From the NCBI GenBank assembly GCA_018817205.1, contig JAHIUE010000057.1, forward strand, positions 1 through 21,952: 21,952 bases of DNA. The letters run 5' to 3'. Shown piece after piece: positions 1-6,575 of this stretch. This DNA comes from Patescibacteria group bacterium. Its GTDB lineage: Bacteria > Patescibacteriota > Microgenomatia > Daviesbacterales > UBA10151. Position 1 is the stretch's first letter, and every line of letters starts with the position of its first letter. The position numbers were made by a program, and so were the translations under genes. The notes under the pieces were generated by a model. The model was given only the letters and a program-made list of their open reading frames with translations, was not told the DNA's origin and did no database searches.

Positions 1-468
1 AAAAGAAAAAATGCCCTGCGCTCCTCCTCTGGCGTTTCTGAGAAGCAAAAACATCAGTCCTACCAAAATTAAAATAGGCAAAACTGCCGAAAGTATCCCT
101 ACCCAAGCTTGTTGCCAGGAAAGATCTTTAATTTCTATAGTGACAGATTTAGGGTCAACGCCGGACGATTCCAAAATTTTATAGATTGACTCCCCTGCTT
201 CTTTGCGGGAGGTCAGTTTTTGATCAGAACCTTCAACTTCAACTGTAATTTTATCGCCTTCCAAAGCAATCTTTCCGATTTTGCCGTCCTTGATATCATT
301 TACAATTTGTGAAATTGGCACCTCGCTACTATCTGGAGTCGAAGACCTGCCTGAAACCTGGTAGAAGAAAATCAGCGCTGCCACAGCAATTAAAACATAC
401 ACAATCAACCCTTTGGTAATTGCCCAAATCTTCTTATTTAAATTAATCTTTCTCTTGCCATTTGCCAT
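1..468 (-). CDS. ftsH: ATP-dependent zinc metalloprotease FtsH, N-terminal part (cut by window edge)
   Basis: FtsH is a membrane-anchored AAA+ protease that degrades membrane and unstable cytosolic proteins. Only the first 156 codons are in the window, and I translated them by hand. They show a basic N-terminus (MANGKRKINLNKK), a first membrane segment (about residues 14-38), a small extracytoplasmic domain containing VPISQIVNDIKDGKIGKI, a second membrane segment (about 122-142) and the start of the cytosolic linker (LLRNARGGAQGIFSF). This order is the FtsH N-terminus; the AAA and zinc-protease domains would lie beyond position 1. The ATG at 468 is preceded by a possible -10 box TAGAAT (476-481) only 7 nt away and by no clear Shine-Dalgarno. 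The gene is 39 nt downstream of trpS, so it may be both operon-transcribed and separately promoted. FtsH identity is fairly firm from the domain layout, though no catalytic motif is visible here. Confidence 0.85.
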   Translation of the reverse strand, partial: MANGKRKINLNKKIWAITKGLIVYVLIAVAALIFFYQVSGRSSTPDSSEVPISQIVNDIKDGKIGKIALEGDKITVEVEGSDQKLTSRKEAGESIYKILESSGVDPKSVTIEIKDLSWQQAWVGILSAVLPILILVGLMFLLLRNARGGAQGIFSF

Positions 469-507
469 CCTGGAAATTCTAGCACACTGGGGGTGAAATC
501 GCTAGAC

Positions 508-1515
508 TTATCCGAAATAATCAAGCTTCATGGCTTTTTTGACCTCGGATAGAGTTTTCTGGGCTTCTTTTCTTGCTTTTTCGGTACCTTCCTTCAAAAT
601 CCGTTCGACAAGCTCGGGATCTCGCTCGTACCGGGCTCGATTTTCTCTAATTGGCTGCAGGAAATTATTAAGAATTTTTATAAGGTACTTTTTTACCTCA
701 ATATCCCCCACTCGGCCTTCCCTGTAAAGCTCTTTGTATTTCGTTATTTGTTCGCGGTCAGACGGAGAACCAAAAGCATCAAGATAAATGAAAACAGGGT
801 TATTCTCCACAGTCCCCGGATCTGTAGAATGAATTCTTTTGGGGTCTGTATACATACTCATAACTTTTTTCTCCACTTCTTCGGCAGAATCAGACAAATT
901 AATCACATTCCCGGCTGATTTACTCATCTTTGAAGAACCGTCAGTTCCGGGTAAAGTCGGCACTTCCCCAATCAAAGCTTTTGGTTCAGGGAACACTTGA
1001 CTGTAAGTCCTGTTAAAATCCTTGGCCACTTCCCGGGCCACTTCAACATGAGACTGTTGATCTTTGCCAACCGGCACCAAATTAGCTTGAACCATTAAAA
1101 TATCTGCCGCCTGCAAGATCGGGTAGCCTAATAATCCATACGAAGGAATGGTAATATCTGCATCCCTCATGACATCTTTTAAAGTAGGCATCCGCTCAAG
1201 TCTGGGAACTGTGGTTAAATTGGCAAAAATTACAGCCAGTTCGCAAACTTCCGGAATTTGCGATTGGATATAAATGGTGGATTTTTTAGGATCAATCCCA
1301 ACAGATAAATAATCCAAAACCATTTGAAAGATATTATCTTTTAACTCCCCTGTTTTCTCCGGACGGGTAGTTAAAGTATGTAAATCCGCAATAATAAAAA
1401 AACACTCATATTCATCCTGCAATTTAACCCTGTTTTTAAGTGAGCCCACATAATGACCCAAATGCAGTCTTCCTGTCGGCCTATCCCCTGTTAAAATTCT
1501 TTTCATAGTTTTCAT
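508..1515 (-). CDS. trpS: Tryptophanyl-tRNA synthetase
   Basis: This class I aminoacyl-tRNA synthetase charges tRNA-Trp with tryptophan in the cytoplasm. The 335 residues match the usual bacterial TrpS length. The ATP-binding HIGH-type motif is HLGH at residues 18-21, within GDRPTGRLHLGHYVGSL. The KMSKS loop is intact near residue 197 (SSKMSKSAGN). The Trp-pocket region GYPILQAADILM and the DQ..H.EVAR segment are also present. The start ATG overlaps the stop codon of the upstream racemase by one base (TAATG), which suggests translational coupling. A second Met at residue 4 is an alternative start. The transcript probably begins near 2356, behind a Trp-codon leader peptide and terminator described separately, so the enzyme may be induced when charged tRNA-Trp is scarce. 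Confidence 0.97.
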   Translation of the reverse strand: MKTMKRILTGDRPTGRLHLGHYVGSLKNRVKLQDEYECFFIIADLHTLTTRPEKTGELKDNIFQMVLDYLSVGIDPKKSTIYIQSQIPEVCELAVIFANLTTVPRLERMPTLKDVMRDADITIPSYGLLGYPILQAADILMVQANLVPVGKDQQSHVEVAREVAKDFNRTYSQVFPEPKALIGEVPTLPGTDGSSKMSKSAGNVINLSDSAEEVEKKVMSMYTDPKRIHSTDPGTVENNPVFIYLDAFGSPSDREQITKYKELYREGRVGDIEVKKYLIKILNNFLQPIRENRARYERDPELVERILKEGTEKARKEAQKTLSEVKKAMKLDYFG

Positions 1516-2201
1516 TATAACCTATCAAGTAAGGCTCTTGCTAAAATTTCTAAGGAATCAAAAACAGGAATCTCGAATTTTTTAGGAAATATTAAAGACA
1601 GTTCCGTACATCCCAATATAATTCCTTGCGCCCCTTTTTTCTTCAAAGATCTGGCAATCTCAACCAACTTGAGCTTATCTGATTTTTTAATCTCTCCTGC
1701 AATAACTTTTCTGATTATTTTTTCCAGAATCACCTGCTCTTTCTTTGACGGTTGAATTATAGACTTAAAATCTTTCTGGAAAATGCCTGATTTAAAAGTA
1801 GTGGGAGAAGCCAAAAGTCCTACTTTCTTAACACCCTGTCTTTTTACTTCTTTGGCAACTTCTTCAACCATAGAAACAAAAGGTGCTTTTGAAACGGCCT
1901 GTAATTGATTAAGCAAAACATGAGCCGTATTGCAAGCTATGGCAAATATGCCAACTTGCATCGTATCCATCTGTTTTACTCTTTGTTTAAGCATTTCTAG
2001 AGCGGCTTTTTTATTTTTCTTATTGGCGATAAAATCAGGCACAGGAATTGAATCAAGCACAATCTCCGGAAATTCATCTCCATTTTTTGCTCCAAATTCT
2101 TTGGCTGATAAATCCACGAGGATTTGGACCAAACGGCTCGATGCCTGTGGCCCCATTCCTCCCAATATTCCAATAATTTTCTTTTGTTTTATTTTATTCA
2201 T
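1515..2201 (-). CDS. Aspartate/glutamate racemase family protein
   Basis: Members of this family interconvert L- and D-aspartate or glutamate by a two-cysteine, cofactor-independent mechanism. The protein opens with KIIGILGGMGPQASS, the family's N-terminal signature. It has AIACNTAH (first catalytic Cys) and GIILGCTELSL (second catalytic Cys), so both catalytic residues are present. I start it at the ATG at 2201 (MNKIKQKK) rather than at 2243: the upstream extension reads only through the dispersed repeat (HDPERSRR). The repeat also places AAGGA 5 nt before this ATG, where it can act as a ribosome site. It is the first structural gene after the attenuator and is coupled to trpS. The link to tryptophan is not obvious; D-amino acids for peptidoglycan are the more likely role. 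Substrate cannot be told from sequence. Confidence 0.88.
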   Translation of the reverse strand: MNKIKQKKIIGILGGMGPQASSRLVQILVDLSAKEFGAKNGDEFPEIVLDSIPVPDFIANKKNKKAALEMLKQRVKQMDTMQVGIFAIACNTAHVLLNQLQAVSKAPFVSMVEEVAKEVKRQGVKKVGLLASPTTFKSGIFQKDFKSIIQPSKKEQVILEKIIRKVIAGEIKKSDKLKLVEIARSLKKKGAQGIILGCTELSLIFPKKFEIPVFDSLEILARALLDRL

Positions 2202-2207
2202 AGTTAT

Positions 2208-2225
2208 CCTTCGACTTCGCTCAGG
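2208..2225. repeat. Dispersed repeat CCTTCGACTTCGCTCAGG, copy 1
   Basis: This 18-bp sequence is identical to 3634-3651, and related forms occur at 12119-12157 and 12205-12233. On the minus strand it lies just upstream of the racemase ATG and supplies AAGGA at Shine-Dalgarno distance. Read in frame it would encode DPERSRR. Such repeats are common between genes in CPR and some Bacteroidetes genomes. Confidence 0.8.
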
Positions 2226-2244
2226 ATCATGCTTAAAAAGCATG

Positions 2245-2270
2245 AAAAAACCGCCTTTGCTGGCGGTTTT
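2245..2270 (-). terminator. Rho-independent terminator of the Trp attenuator
   Basis: On the minus strand AAAACCGCC (2270-2262) pairs perfectly with GGCGGTTTT (2255-2247) around the loop AGCAAA. The descending arm runs straight into six T (2250-2245). It lies between the leader peptide and the racemase start, so it would stop transcription before the racemase-trpS operon unless the alternative hairpin forms. Confidence 0.85.
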
Positions 2271-2317
2271 GGTTATAATTTAGGTACTAAAACGCCAACA
2301 AGGTTCAGTTGTTTGCG
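2245..2317 (-). promoter_or_regulatory. Transcription attenuator with alternative hairpins 1:2, 2:3 and 3:4
   Basis: Four segments are seen on the minus strand. Segment 1 is CGCAAACAA (2317-2309). Segment 2 is TTGTTGGCG running into TTTT (2301-2289). Segment 3 is AAAACCGCC (2270-2262) and segment 4 is GGCGGTTTT (2255-2247). 1:2 gives eight pairs with one A/G mismatch and a 7-nt loop. 2:3 pairs GGCGTTTT with AAAA(C)CGCC with one bulged C. 3:4 is the terminator. 1:2 and 2:3 share GGCG, while 2:3 and 3:4 share segment 3. This is the logic of the enteric trp attenuator: a ribosome stalled at the leader Trp codon (2325-2323) would cover segment 1, free segment 2, form 2:3 and let transcription continue. 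The pairings are read from sequence; the mechanism is inferred. Confidence 0.78.
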
Positions 2318-2355
2318 CTATACCAATATGAAATTAAAGTTTCAAACATTCTCAT
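2305..2355 (-). CDS. Trp-codon leader peptide of the racemase-trpS operon
   Basis: This 16-codon reading frame encodes MRMFETLISYWYSANN followed by TGA. It contains a single Trp codon (codon 11, 2325-2323) flanked by Tyr codons. The UGA stop lies in the loop of hairpin 1:2. The distance from the Trp codon to segment 1 (first base 2317) means a stalled ribosome would mask segment 1. The ATG begins 8 nt after the -10 box, so the mRNA probably starts at or within a base or two of the AUG and is leaderless; a second ATG is at codon 3. It is expected to act in cis as a sensor of charged tRNA-Trp, with no role for the peptide itself. It rests on position and structure, not on homology. Confidence 0.72.
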   Translation of the reverse strand: MRMFETLISYWYSANN

Positions 2356-2362
2356 AATCTTA

Positions 2363-2391
2363 AATATACCACATTTATGCCTAAAAAGCAA
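2363..2391 (-). promoter_or_regulatory. Promoter of the attenuated racemase-trpS operon
   Basis: The minus strand shows TTGCTT (2391-2386), a 17-nt spacer and TATATT (2368-2363). The -10 matches consensus at five of six positions and the -35 at three. The predicted transcript start (about 2356) coincides with the leader-peptide ATG. Confidence 0.6.
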
Positions 2392-2451
2392 ATAAAACTT
2401 TAACGATCGATTGTATTTTCCAAGGGAGGATAGGGAATGAGGGGGCAGTAT

Positions 2452-2811
2452 TTAGTAATTACCGCGTTTAATCTGTCCCATTGACAAAACTTTAATACCC
2501 CAGCTGTTTAACTTCGTCAAAATTTCACCACCCTCTCCGCCGCCATTTAATAGAACAGGTAGAGAAAATCGTTGATCAAATAATGGTCTTTCCGGAGTAG
2601 TCGCAGGATCGGGTACACTTAACCAGCCATCTCTGATATGAGCCCCGACTGATTGGGGTAAGAAAATCCCTTTTGTAAGACAAGATTTGTTCTGACCAGT
2701 ATAATTCACAATAGTAACTACTCCATTTTGATCCCTACTAGGTAAAACGCCTCTAATTGTTATTCCATCAAGGGGTTTGCGTTTGAATTTGAGTTTTTCT
2801 ACTGTTTCCAT
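2452..2811 (-). CDS. Hypothetical protein, 119 aa
   Basis: I do not recognise this protein. It is soluble-looking with no membrane segment, and is rich in Gly, Pro and beta-branched residues: ITIRGVLPSRDQNG, VVTIVNYTGQNKSCL and a GGGEGGEI stretch before a C-terminal segment ending IKRGNY. It may be a small beta-rich fold. It starts at an ATG with no clear Shine-Dalgarno. It has its own good promoter (2898-2926), an unusual 80-nt leader holding a hairpin plus T-run, and a possible hexapeptide frame (MLIIKL, 2854-2874). Such a leader points to regulated expression. The gene is followed by the promoter of the next operon. It is likely real given the promoter and uninterrupted frame, but function is unknown. 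Confidence 0.6.
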   Translation of the reverse strand: METVEKLKFKRKPLDGITIRGVLPSRDQNGVVTIVNYTGQNKSCLTKGIFLPQSVGAHIRDGWLSVPDPATTPERPLFDQRFSLPVLLNGGGEGGEILTKLNSWGIKVLSMGQIKRGNY

Positions 2812-2828
2812 ATATTCTTAATATTCTT

Positions 2829-2852
2829 AAAAACAAAAATCCCGAAAGGGAT
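2829..2852 (-). terminator. Short hairpin with T-run in the leader of the 119-aa gene
   Basis: On the minus strand ATCCC (2852-2848), loop TTTC and GGGAT (2843-2839) are followed by TTTTGTTTTT. The stem is only 5 bp. It lies downstream of the promoter at 2898-2926 and upstream of the gene it serves. It could therefore be a weak terminator for the upstream gene or an attenuator in this leader. Confidence 0.45.
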
Positions 2853-2897
2853 ATTACAATTTAATAATTAACATCCTCGGGTATTCTTGTCAAGTCT

Positions 2898-2926
2898 ATT
2901 CTACTATAGGTTGGTAAATAAGTCAA
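2898..2926 (-). promoter_or_regulatory. Promoter of the 119-aa gene
   Basis: TTGACT (2926-2921), a 17-nt spacer and TAGAAT (2903-2898) are seen on the minus strand, giving five of six consensus bases in each box. It sits directly behind the stop codon of the GlmU-like gene. A second TTGACA (2893-2888) lies just downstream but has a poor -10. Confidence 0.7.
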
Positions 2927-2934
2927 GTGTGGGT

Positions 2935-4191
2935 TTATTTCAGCTTATCTCTAAACTGATCATAAGCTGTAGGCAAGGCTGAATGATCCTGAATTTCATA
3001 AGCTTCTTCTTTTTTTATAACTATCTTTTTATTCTCTTTTAAGTCTTTTTTCAATACCACTCCCGGCCCAACCAAAGATCCTGCCCCAATCTTTACACCG
3101 GGCATAGTAGAGACATTCGCCCCCACCCTTACCCCTTTTCCTGCAATCAAACCAAGTTTGCTTCTGCCTGTATCTATTTCCCCTGATCTTATCGAACGGT
3201 TATCCAACCTCAAATTTGCCAGAACTGCACCAGATCCTGCTCCAAAATCCCCTTCTAAAATAGAATCCCCGATATAATTGGTATGAAACCATGAATTTAC
3301 CCCAACATATGATCTTGTAATATCCGAGGAAAATCCGGTGACGCATCCCTCTTCTAAATTCGCTTCTCTCACCATAGAATAATTACCTACAATACAGTTT
3401 TTGCCAATGTAACAAGGGCCTTTAATAAGGGCTCCCTCAAACACTTTTACCCCATCTTCTATTATCACTTTGCCCGGATAAATTTTTTGATCAATACTGC
3501 CTAAAAAGTGAGCTGTAATATCCAAGATGTGCCAGGGGTATTTTAAAGGAATCCAGACTCCATCATATTTTGCAAACTTCACATCCATCCCATCGGAAAT
3601 CATCTGTGACAACGCTACTTCATAAACATCATCCCTTCGACTTCGCTCAGGGTCAGAGACTTTTTCTATATACTCAATTAACTTTTTGCCATCTTTATAG
3701 TAATCTACTACCAGCTTAATCATATCCGAAGGCTCATTTCCCTCTCCCGGCTTTTCCACTATCCCCTTGACCCTTTCCCCTTCCACCTTGAGATATCCTC
3801 CGTCAAAATATTTTTTAACTTTAAGTCCCGTTAGTGCAACATCCCCTTCAAATTTATTTTGAAATACGCTAGGCTCTAAAATATCTTCGGCATTGATTAC
3901 CAAAATTTCACCGTCTACCAAATCTTTGGCGCAAAGCAAAGCATCTGCCATGCCTGCAGGTTTTTTCTGAATGACAATTTTATAAGAAAGTCCCAATTCT
4001 TTAGCAACATCCTCTACCCCATCACGGCTGTCTGGGGATGCCACTATTACATATTCTCCGTTTATAGTCTCTTTGATCTTTTTTAAATTATGAAACAGCA
4101 AGGGCTTTCCCAAAAACGGGATCAAGCATTTACCGGTTTCAACCGGCCACATCCTTTTGCCTTCGCCTGCAGCTAAAATAATTATTTTCAT
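2935..4191 (-). CDS. GlmU-like bifunctional sugar-1-phosphate nucleotidylyltransferase/acyltransferase
   Basis: The N-terminal half is a nucleotidyltransferase of the GlmU/RmlA type, joining a sugar-1-phosphate to an NTP. It has the pyrophosphorylase signature LAAGEGKRMWP followed by ETGKCLIPFLGKP, then AGMADALL and VINAEDI for nucleotide and metal binding. The C-terminal half (about residue 235 on) carries hexapeptide repeats of a left-handed beta helix (VIIEDGVKVFEGALIKGPCYIGKNC, GVRVGANVSTMPGVKIGAGS), typical of acetyltransferases. I start it at the ATG at 4191 (MKIIILAAG), which falls 3 nt after the tRNA gene upstream; the longer frame would start at a TTG inside the tRNA. Near residue 183 the dispersed repeat adds an in-frame SDPERSRRDD segment. 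Which sugar it activates is not visible; archaeal-type GlmU homologues have the same layout. Confidence 0.85.
   Translation of the reverse strand: MKIIILAAGEGKRMWPVETGKCLIPFLGKPLLFHNLKKIKETINGEYVIVASPDSRDGVEDVAKELGLSYKIVIQKKPAGMADALLCAKDLVDGEILVINAEDILEPSVFQNKFEGDVALTGLKVKKYFDGGYLKVEGERVKGIVEKPGEGNEPSDMIKLVVDYYKDGKKLIEYIEKVSDPERSRRDDVYEVALSQMISDGMDVKFAKYDGVWIPLKYPWHILDITAHFLGSIDQKIYPGKVIIEDGVKVFEGALIKGPCYIGKNCIVGNYSMVREANLEEGCVTGFSSDITRSYVGVNSWFHTNYIGDSILEGDFGAGSGAVLANLRLDNRSIRSGEIDTGRSKLGLIAGKGVRVGANVSTMPGVKIGAGSLVGPGVVLKKDLKENKKIVIKKEEAYEIQDHSALPTAYDQFRDKLK
3634..3651. repeat. Dispersed repeat CCTTCGACTTCGCTCAGG, copy 2, inside a coding sequence
   Basis: It is identical over 18 bp to 2208-2225. 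It lies in frame within the GlmU-like gene and is translated as DPERSRR at the end of the nucleotidyltransferase domain. Because the gene stays open, the insertion is tolerated, probably as a surface loop. Confidence 0.8.
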
Positions 4192-4194
4192 AGG

Positions 4195-4266
4195 TGGCAA
4201 CGGCTGGGATCGGACCAGCGACCTAAGCTTTATGAGGGCTCCGCTCTACCACTGAGCTACGTTGCC
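4195..4266 (-). tRNA. tRNA with anticodon CAU (elongator Met, or Ile2)
   Basis: A 72-nt cloverleaf is read on the minus strand: acceptor GGCAACG/CGTTGCC, D-arm GCTC-AGTGGTA-GAGC, anticodon loop CTCATAA, variable AGGTC, T-arm GCTGG-TCCGATC-CCAGC, discriminator A. CCA is not encoded. G1-C72 pairing rules out the initiator. CAU could be elongator Met or, if modified to lysidine, Ile2; the UAU tRNA at 13793-13863 makes Met more likely. Two oddities are C in place of the near-invariant U55 and a C/A mismatch closing the anticodon stem. A -10 box TACAAT lies at 4283-4278. Confidence 0.88.
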
Positions 4267-4277
4267 GCGCCTTACAA

Positions 4278-4320
4278 ATTGTACCAGAAAACAGAATTTA
4301 TTGCCCAACTGTAGTACAAT
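4278..4320. promoter_or_regulatory. Divergent -10 boxes for the CAU tRNA and otsA
   Basis: The minus strand has TACAAT at 4283-4278, 11 nt before the tRNA. The plus strand has TACAAT at 4315-4320, 9 nt before the otsA ATG. Neither has a convincing -35 at 17 nt. The otsA arrangement predicts a leaderless mRNA. Confidence 0.5.
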
Positions 4321-4329
4321 ATATGTTTG

Positions 4330-6567
4330 ATGAAACAAGTCATTGCAGCACTTTTAATAATCGTAACTATAATTAGTTTGATTGTTATCGCTTTCACCAT
4401 TAACCAAGTCGGACAAGAGGAACAAAGACTTAAGTCTGATCTCCAATACCGCTCAACACTGCTTGCCGAAAGCCTGAAAGAAACAGTTGAACCGAACTTC
4501 ATTAATAAATCAGAAGGTTACTTGCAAACTGTGGTAGAAAGATTTGCCAATAAAGAAAGATTCGCAGGACTGGGAATCTACGACAATAAGAATGAAATTA
4601 TTGCAGTCTCTTCCAGCATTCCGGAAGCAACTTCTGCAGCTTCTCAGATAGTTGCCAATGCTATGGATGCGGATAAAGCAACCGGAGACTTTGAGACGCT
4701 GGAAAGCAGAAAGTTTTATATTTTAGCACTGCCATTACATGATGATCAAAGTGTGGTAGGTGCGTTGATGGTGGTGCAAAATGCCGCATATATCGACGAC
4801 CGCTTAAGCGAAATCTGGAGAAATAATCTTATCAGGCTCCTTATCCAGGCGTCTTTATTATCTTTCGCCACTATCATTTTGATACGCTGGATTATCTATG
4901 CGCCTATCCGAGGACTAGTTGAAACATTAAGACTGGCAAGGATGGGAGGTACGGAACAAAGCTCCGGCAGGTTAACAAGCTCCTTATTCTTCCAACCTCT
5001 GGTTAAAGAAATTTCAAATATAAGAAACAGTCTTTTGCAAGCCAGAATCTCTGCCAGCGAAGAAGCCAGGATGCGGCTGGAAAAATTAGATTCCCCCTGG
5101 ACCGCGGAAAGATTAAAAGAATTTATCAAAGATACCCTAAAAGGCAGGAATATTTTTATGGTATCAAACAGGGAACCTTATATCCATTATACAGAAAACG
5201 GGGGTAAGATCAATTATTATTTCCCTGCCAGCGGCATGGCCACAGCTATTGAACCGGTAATGCAGGCTTGCGGCGGAACATGGATTGCATACGGAAGCGG
5301 CGATGCCGACAAATTGGTTGTTGATAAAAACGACAGAATCAAAGTACCGCCGGATGAACCAAAATACACGCTCAAACGCATCTGGTTAACCGAGGAGGAA
5401 GAAATCGGCTATTATTATGGTTTTTCCAACGAAGGCCTTTGGCCTCTTTGCCATATTGCCCACAACAGGCCAATTTTTAGAAAAGAAGACTGGGAGCAGT
5501 ACGTTAGCGTAAATAAAAAGTTTGCCGATACCGTTCTTTCGGAAATAAAAGACTGCGACAGGCCGTTTGTTTTAATTCAGGACTTCCATCTTGCATTAGT
5601 CCCCAGAATGATCAAGGCTCAAAGGCCGAGCGCTACAATCGGTCTGTTCTGGCATATCCCCTGGCCCAATCCGGAATCTTTCAGTATATGTCCTTGGAAA
5701 AAAGAAATTTTAGATGGCATGCTGGGTACCGATCTTTTGGGTTTTCATACCCAGTTCCATTGTAATAATTTCATTGAAACAGTGGGGAGAGAGCTGGAAT
5801 CACTGATCGATCTCGAGCAATTTAGCATTACCAGACATAATCACACATCTTATACCAAACCGTTCCCAATCAGTATTTCTTTTCCAAATGGCTTTGATAA
5901 ATCGGAAAATCAAGACGTAAAGAATGAGAAAGAAAAATTATTGAAAGATTTAGGGATCAAGACAAAATATATCGGGTTGGGAATCGACCGGCTTGACTAT
6001 ACAAAAGGCATACTGGAAAGATTTAAGTCGATTGAGATTTTCCTGAGTAAATACCCATTCTACAGAGACAAATTTACCTTTATCCAAATTGCCGCCCCCA
6101 GCAGGACCAAAGTTAAAAAATATCGCGATTTCGCAATCGAAGTGGAAAAGGAAGTAGAAAGAATAAACTCTTTGTATAAAAAGAACAAATGGACGCCTAT
6201 TGTACTTTTAGAAAAATACCATAGTCATGAAGAAGTCCAAAAGTTCTATAGAGCGGCTGATTTTTGCTTGGTAACTTCCCTGCACGACGGGATGAATTTG
6301 GTGGCTAAAGAATTTGTTGCGGCCAGAAATGACGAAAAAGGCGTACTCGTCCTTAGCCAGTTTACAGGAGCCTCCAGAGAACTGAAAGAGGCTTTAATCG
6401 TCAATCCTTACAATGCGGAACAAACAGCAACTGTTATCAAAGAGGCACTGGAAATGAAACCTGCAGAACAAACCAAAAGGATACGCGATATGAGAGAGGT
6501 AATCAAAAACTATAATGTTTACCGATGGTCGGCAGAGATTTTAAAGACAATGGTTAATTTAGGGTAA
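4330..6567 (+). CDS. otsA: Membrane-anchored trehalose-6-phosphate synthase with N-terminal sensor-like module
   Basis: The C-terminal part (about residue 275 on) is a GT20 trehalose-6-phosphate synthase, making trehalose-6-P from UDP-glucose and glucose-6-P. Seen motifs are MVSNREPY, ACGGTWIAYGSGDAD, HIPWPNPE, GIDRLDYTKGILERF (phosphate-binding Arg and Lys) and DGMNLVAKEFVAA (nucleotide-sugar binding). It is about 275 residues longer than E. coli OtsA (474 aa). The extra N-terminus resembles a chemoreceptor or histidine-kinase input: membrane segment about 5-25, an extracytoplasmic domain about 28-165 ending in LPLHDDQSVVGALMVVQN (Cache-like), a second membrane segment about 168-190, then a HAMP-like linker and helix. 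I use the ATG at 4330; a TTG lies one codon upstream. It heads an operon with otsB 8 nt downstream. Direct control of sugar synthesis by an external signal is inferred. Confidence 0.92.
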   Translation: MKQVIAALLIIVTIISLIVIAFTINQVGQEEQRLKSDLQYRSTLLAESLKETVEPNFINKSEGYLQTVVERFANKERFAGLGIYDNKNEIIAVSSSIPEATSAASQIVANAMDADKATGDFETLESRKFYILALPLHDDQSVVGALMVVQNAAYIDDRLSEIWRNNLIRLLIQASLLSFATIILIRWIIYAPIRGLVETLRLARMGGTEQSSGRLTSSLFFQPLVKEISNIRNSLLQARISASEEARMRLEKLDSPWTAERLKEFIKDTLKGRNIFMVSNREPYIHYTENGGKINYYFPASGMATAIEPVMQACGGTWIAYGSGDADKLVVDKNDRIKVPPDEPKYTLKRIWLTEEEEIGYYYGFSNEGLWPLCHIAHNRPIFRKEDWEQYVSVNKKFADTVLSEIKDCDRPFVLIQDFHLALVPRMIKAQRPSATIGLFWHIPWPNPESFSICPWKKEILDGMLGTDLLGFHTQFHCNNFIETVGRELESLIDLEQFSITRHNHTSYTKPFPISISFPNGFDKSENQDVKNEKEKLLKDLGIKTKYIGLGIDRLDYTKGILERFKSIEIFLSKYPFYRDKFTFIQIAAPSRTKVKKYRDFAIEVEKEVERINSLYKKNKWTPIVLLEKYHSHEEVQKFYRAADFCLVTSLHDGMNLVAKEFVAARNDEKGVLVLSQFTGASRELKEALIVNPYNAEQTATVIKEALEMKPAEQTKRIRDMREVIKNYNVYRWSAEILKTMVNLG

Positions 6568-6575
6568 ATCTGTAG

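Noticed and set aside
2202..2243. Longer start for the racemase adding MLFKHDPERSRRIT
   Set aside because: The extension is just the dispersed repeat and the terminator flank read through; the family signature begins right after the ATG at 2201.
2245..2450. T-box riboswitch before the trpS operon
   Set aside because: No T-box consensus antiterminator bulge or specifier-loop layout is visible, and the leader is too short; the leader-peptide model explains the hairpins better.
4192..4200. TTG start at 4200 for the GlmU-like gene
   Set aside because: It lies within the mature tRNA sequence; the ATG at 4191 directly precedes the conserved KIIILAAG.
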